Positions 14,514-15,537 of a stretch of DNA of 15,537 nt are shown here, one piece after another (the stretch's first letter is position 1; each line of letters starts with the position of its first letter). Origin of the DNA: Desulfurococcales archaeon (lineage in GTDB: Archaea > Thermoproteota > Thermoprotei_A > Sulfolobales > NBVN01); assembly GCA_027083115.1 (NCBI GenBank), contig JALWQN010000098.1, positions 1 to 15,537 of the forward strand, read 5' to 3'. The translations under genes and the position numbers were made by a program. The notes below the pieces were generated by a model. It did no database searches and had not been told where the DNA came from. It saw only the letters and a program-made list of their open reading frames with translations.

Positions 14514-14912
14514 TTGCCGTGTCCCTGGTTTAAAGACGGATTCTGCACTTCCCCCGCACTGGAGAGACCATCCACAGACCCAGTCATACCTCAGAAGTGC
14601 TTAGGTGATGAAACAGTATATAGGGCATGCAAGTACTATAGAGAGCCAACCTCAATTTCTTTGAAGGCCGCGCAACCCTATATCTCGAAGTTCGGTAAGC
14701 CCTTACTGCTGATTCATTCCTTAAGCAAGAAGCCCTCCTCAGGATGCAAGTTCTTTATTGTTGAGAAGCATGAGAGCGGTGCCTACTTAGCTGCCTGCGA
14801 TGTGCTGGGTAGGTACTTAACTCGTTACGAAGTCCCTCTCTGTGAGAAGCACTGGGAGAACTGCCCCTACAGAAGGGTTGGTTTGGTTCTTGAGGAACAA
14901 AGCAAAAAATAA
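14514..14912 (+). CDS. Eight-cysteine protein with two possible Cys4 metal sites, function unknown
   Basis: A 132-residue protein I do not recognise. Its eight cysteines fall in two groups of four: 3, 11, 29, 39 (C-x7-C-x17-C-x9-C, starting CPWFKDGFC and ending CKYY) and 78, 95, 110, 117 (C-x16-C-x14-C-x6-C, starting CKFF and ending CPYR). Each group begins with an aromatic-rich segment after its first Cys and ends with a Cys near Tyr, which suggests a duplicated module. Zinc or iron-sulfur binding is likely. The start is TTG, directly after an in-frame TGA; GGTG 6 bases ahead supports it and the first metal-ligand Cys is residue 3. It converges on the next gene with one base between stop codons. 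Confidence 0.85.
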   Translation: MPCPWFKDGFCTSPALERPSTDPVIPQKCLGDETVYRACKYYREPTSISLKAAQPYISKFGKPLLLIHSLSKKPSSGCKFFIVEKHESGAYLAACDVLGRYLTRYEVPLCEKHWENCPYRRVGLVLEEQSKK

Positions 14913-14913
14913 G

Positions 14914-15096
14914 TTACGTAGCTACTTCCTCAACAGTTATTGAGGGTATTGAGAGCTCATTAAGGAGTTCAGGGTCGCTCTCAGGAATGTATATTGTCCT
15001 CACCTCATCGAAGAAGTCCTGAAATAATTTAACCCTCCTCAGCACGTCAGCGCTCTTGCTGTCGCAACCTAAGTAAATAACTAAGCGCTTCCTCAA
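14914..15096 (-). CDS. Mini thioredoxin-fold-like protein (tentative)
   Basis: A 60-residue protein. The pattern is beta (RLVIYLGC), helix (ADVLRRVKLFQDFFDEV), beta (RTIYIP), then PELLNELSIPSITVEE. The SIPS segment resembles the cis-proline loop of thioredoxins and the first Cys follows strand one as an active-site Cys would. There is only one cysteine, so no CxxC redox pair, and the length is short even for a glutaredoxin. The start is TTG at 15096 with GGTGG 5 bases ahead; the GTG at 15114 is an alternative. A TATA box at 15131-15140 precedes it. The fold is inferred by eye and is uncertain. Confidence 0.6.
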   Translation of the reverse strand: MRKRLVIYLGCDSKSADVLRRVKLFQDFFDEVRTIYIPESDPELLNELSIPSITVEEVAT

Positions 15097-15130
15097 ACCC
15101 ACCACCAAAAACACCCTAACTTAAGTGAAT

Positions 15131-15140
15131 GATTAATAAG
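15131..15140 (-). promoter_or_regulatory. TATA box of the mini thioredoxin-like gene
   Basis: The minus strand reads CTTATTAATC about 40 bases before the TTG at 15096, which predicts a short leader holding the GGTGGTGGG ribosome site. Confidence 0.45.
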
Positions 15141-15162
15141 AGCTCAACCCCTAACTGAGGTG

Positions 15163-15537
15163 TTACTCCTTTCTGTCCACGTACCCAACCAGTGACTTCT
15201 GCTTTACGGCCCTCAACCTACGCAACACGTTACTGTAGGTCTCCTCACTAACTAACGACCTTAACTCACTTAAGGCCTCCTCAAGACTCCTGAATCTCTC
15301 GGGCTTAGTCCGTAATGCATTATATACTGTCTCCCTTATGTGCCAGTTCCCTATGCTTGCGTAGTAGTCTGGCAATATTTCCCTAATGATTATTGCTGAG
15401 GCCGTTCTCCCTCTCCTCCATAGGGCTTCCGTTAAGGCCTCCCTAGCAGCGTCAAAGCCGCCGTCAAGAGTTATTGTTTTACCTAGCCCTGAATCCCTAT
15501 TATAAACAACTACCGGTCTTGAGGCCCCAGAAGTGAA
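15163..15537 (-). CDS. Nre-family archaeal DNA-repair protein, C-terminal part (partial at right edge)
   Basis: The frame is open from the right edge to TAA at 15163, giving the last 124 residues; the start lies outside the window, so the apparent TTG at 15375 is internal. Segments such as GGFDAAREALTEALWRRGR, SAIIIREILPDYYASIGNW and HIRETVYNAL followed by SLEEAL match, from memory, the C-terminal DUF651-type region of archaeal Nre proteins, which help repair DNA damage with PCNA. The end carries QKSLVGYV (15178-15201), which fits the PCNA-interacting pattern Q-x-x-hydrophobic-x-x-aromatic and sits where Nre proteins keep this motif. The N-terminal zinc-binding part would be beyond the edge. 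Confidence 0.75.
   Translation of the reverse strand, partial: FTSGASRPVVVYNRDSGLGKTITLDGGFDAAREALTEALWRRGRTASAIIIREILPDYYASIGNWHIRETVYNALRTKPERFRSLEEALSELRSLVSEETYSNVLRRLRAVKQKSLVGYVDRKE

Noticed and set aside
15163..15375. A self-standing 70-residue protein starting at TTG 15375
   Set aside because: The same frame is open for a further 54 codons to the window edge and that part reads as conserved protein, so the TTG is internal to a larger truncated gene.

Overview
This is a 15.5 kb chromosomal stretch from an archaeon, most likely a thermophilic member of the Thermoproteota (crenarchaeal side). The domain assignment rests on an acidic-tailed ribosomal stalk protein P1, a two-ATPase-domain Cdc48, a long TmcA/NAT10-type RNA acetyltransferase, an ADP-forming acyl-CoA synthetase alpha subunit, an archaeal-type nicotinate phosphoribosyltransferase, an Nre-type repair protein with a C-terminal PCNA-binding motif, an encoded tRNA CCA end, TATA-box promoters and GGTG-type Shine-Dalgarno sites, often before TTG starts. 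The phylum is an inference; no species is claimed.

Layout. Left edge: the last 25 codons of a plus-strand gene, then tRNA-Ala(CGC) on the plus strand. 327-4874, all minus strand and read right to left: ribosomal P1, an Lrp/AsnC regulator, a radical SAM protein, a small Cys-containing unknown, nicotinate phosphoribosyltransferase and a membrane-anchored seven-bladed beta-propeller whose start codon is problematic. 4912-6321: acyl-CoA synthetase alpha subunit. 6434-6880: a lone plus-strand membrane protein whose 3' end overlaps the end of tmcA. 6852-13641: tmcA, cdc48 and argS, all minus. 13691-15537: a set of small genes (a four-Cys protein, a winged-helix-like protein, a divergent eight-Cys protein, a mini thioredoxin-fold candidate) ending in the C-terminal part of an Nre DNA-repair protein that runs off the right edge.

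Most of the window is core informational and housekeeping content: translation (tRNA-Ala, ArgS, P1), RNA modification (TmcA), protein unfolding (Cdc48), energy and NAD metabolism (acyl-CoA synthetase, NAPRT) and DNA repair (Nre). I see no CRISPR array, insertion sequence, integrase, toxin-antitoxin pair or prophage. The less ordinary parts are the small Cys-rich genes at 13691-14912, the radical SAM/129-residue pair, the palindrome cluster upstream of the Lrp regulator, the separation of P1 from its usual L1/L10 partners, and the start of the propeller gene. Intergenic gaps are short (none exceeds about 140 bases) and mostly hold promoters.
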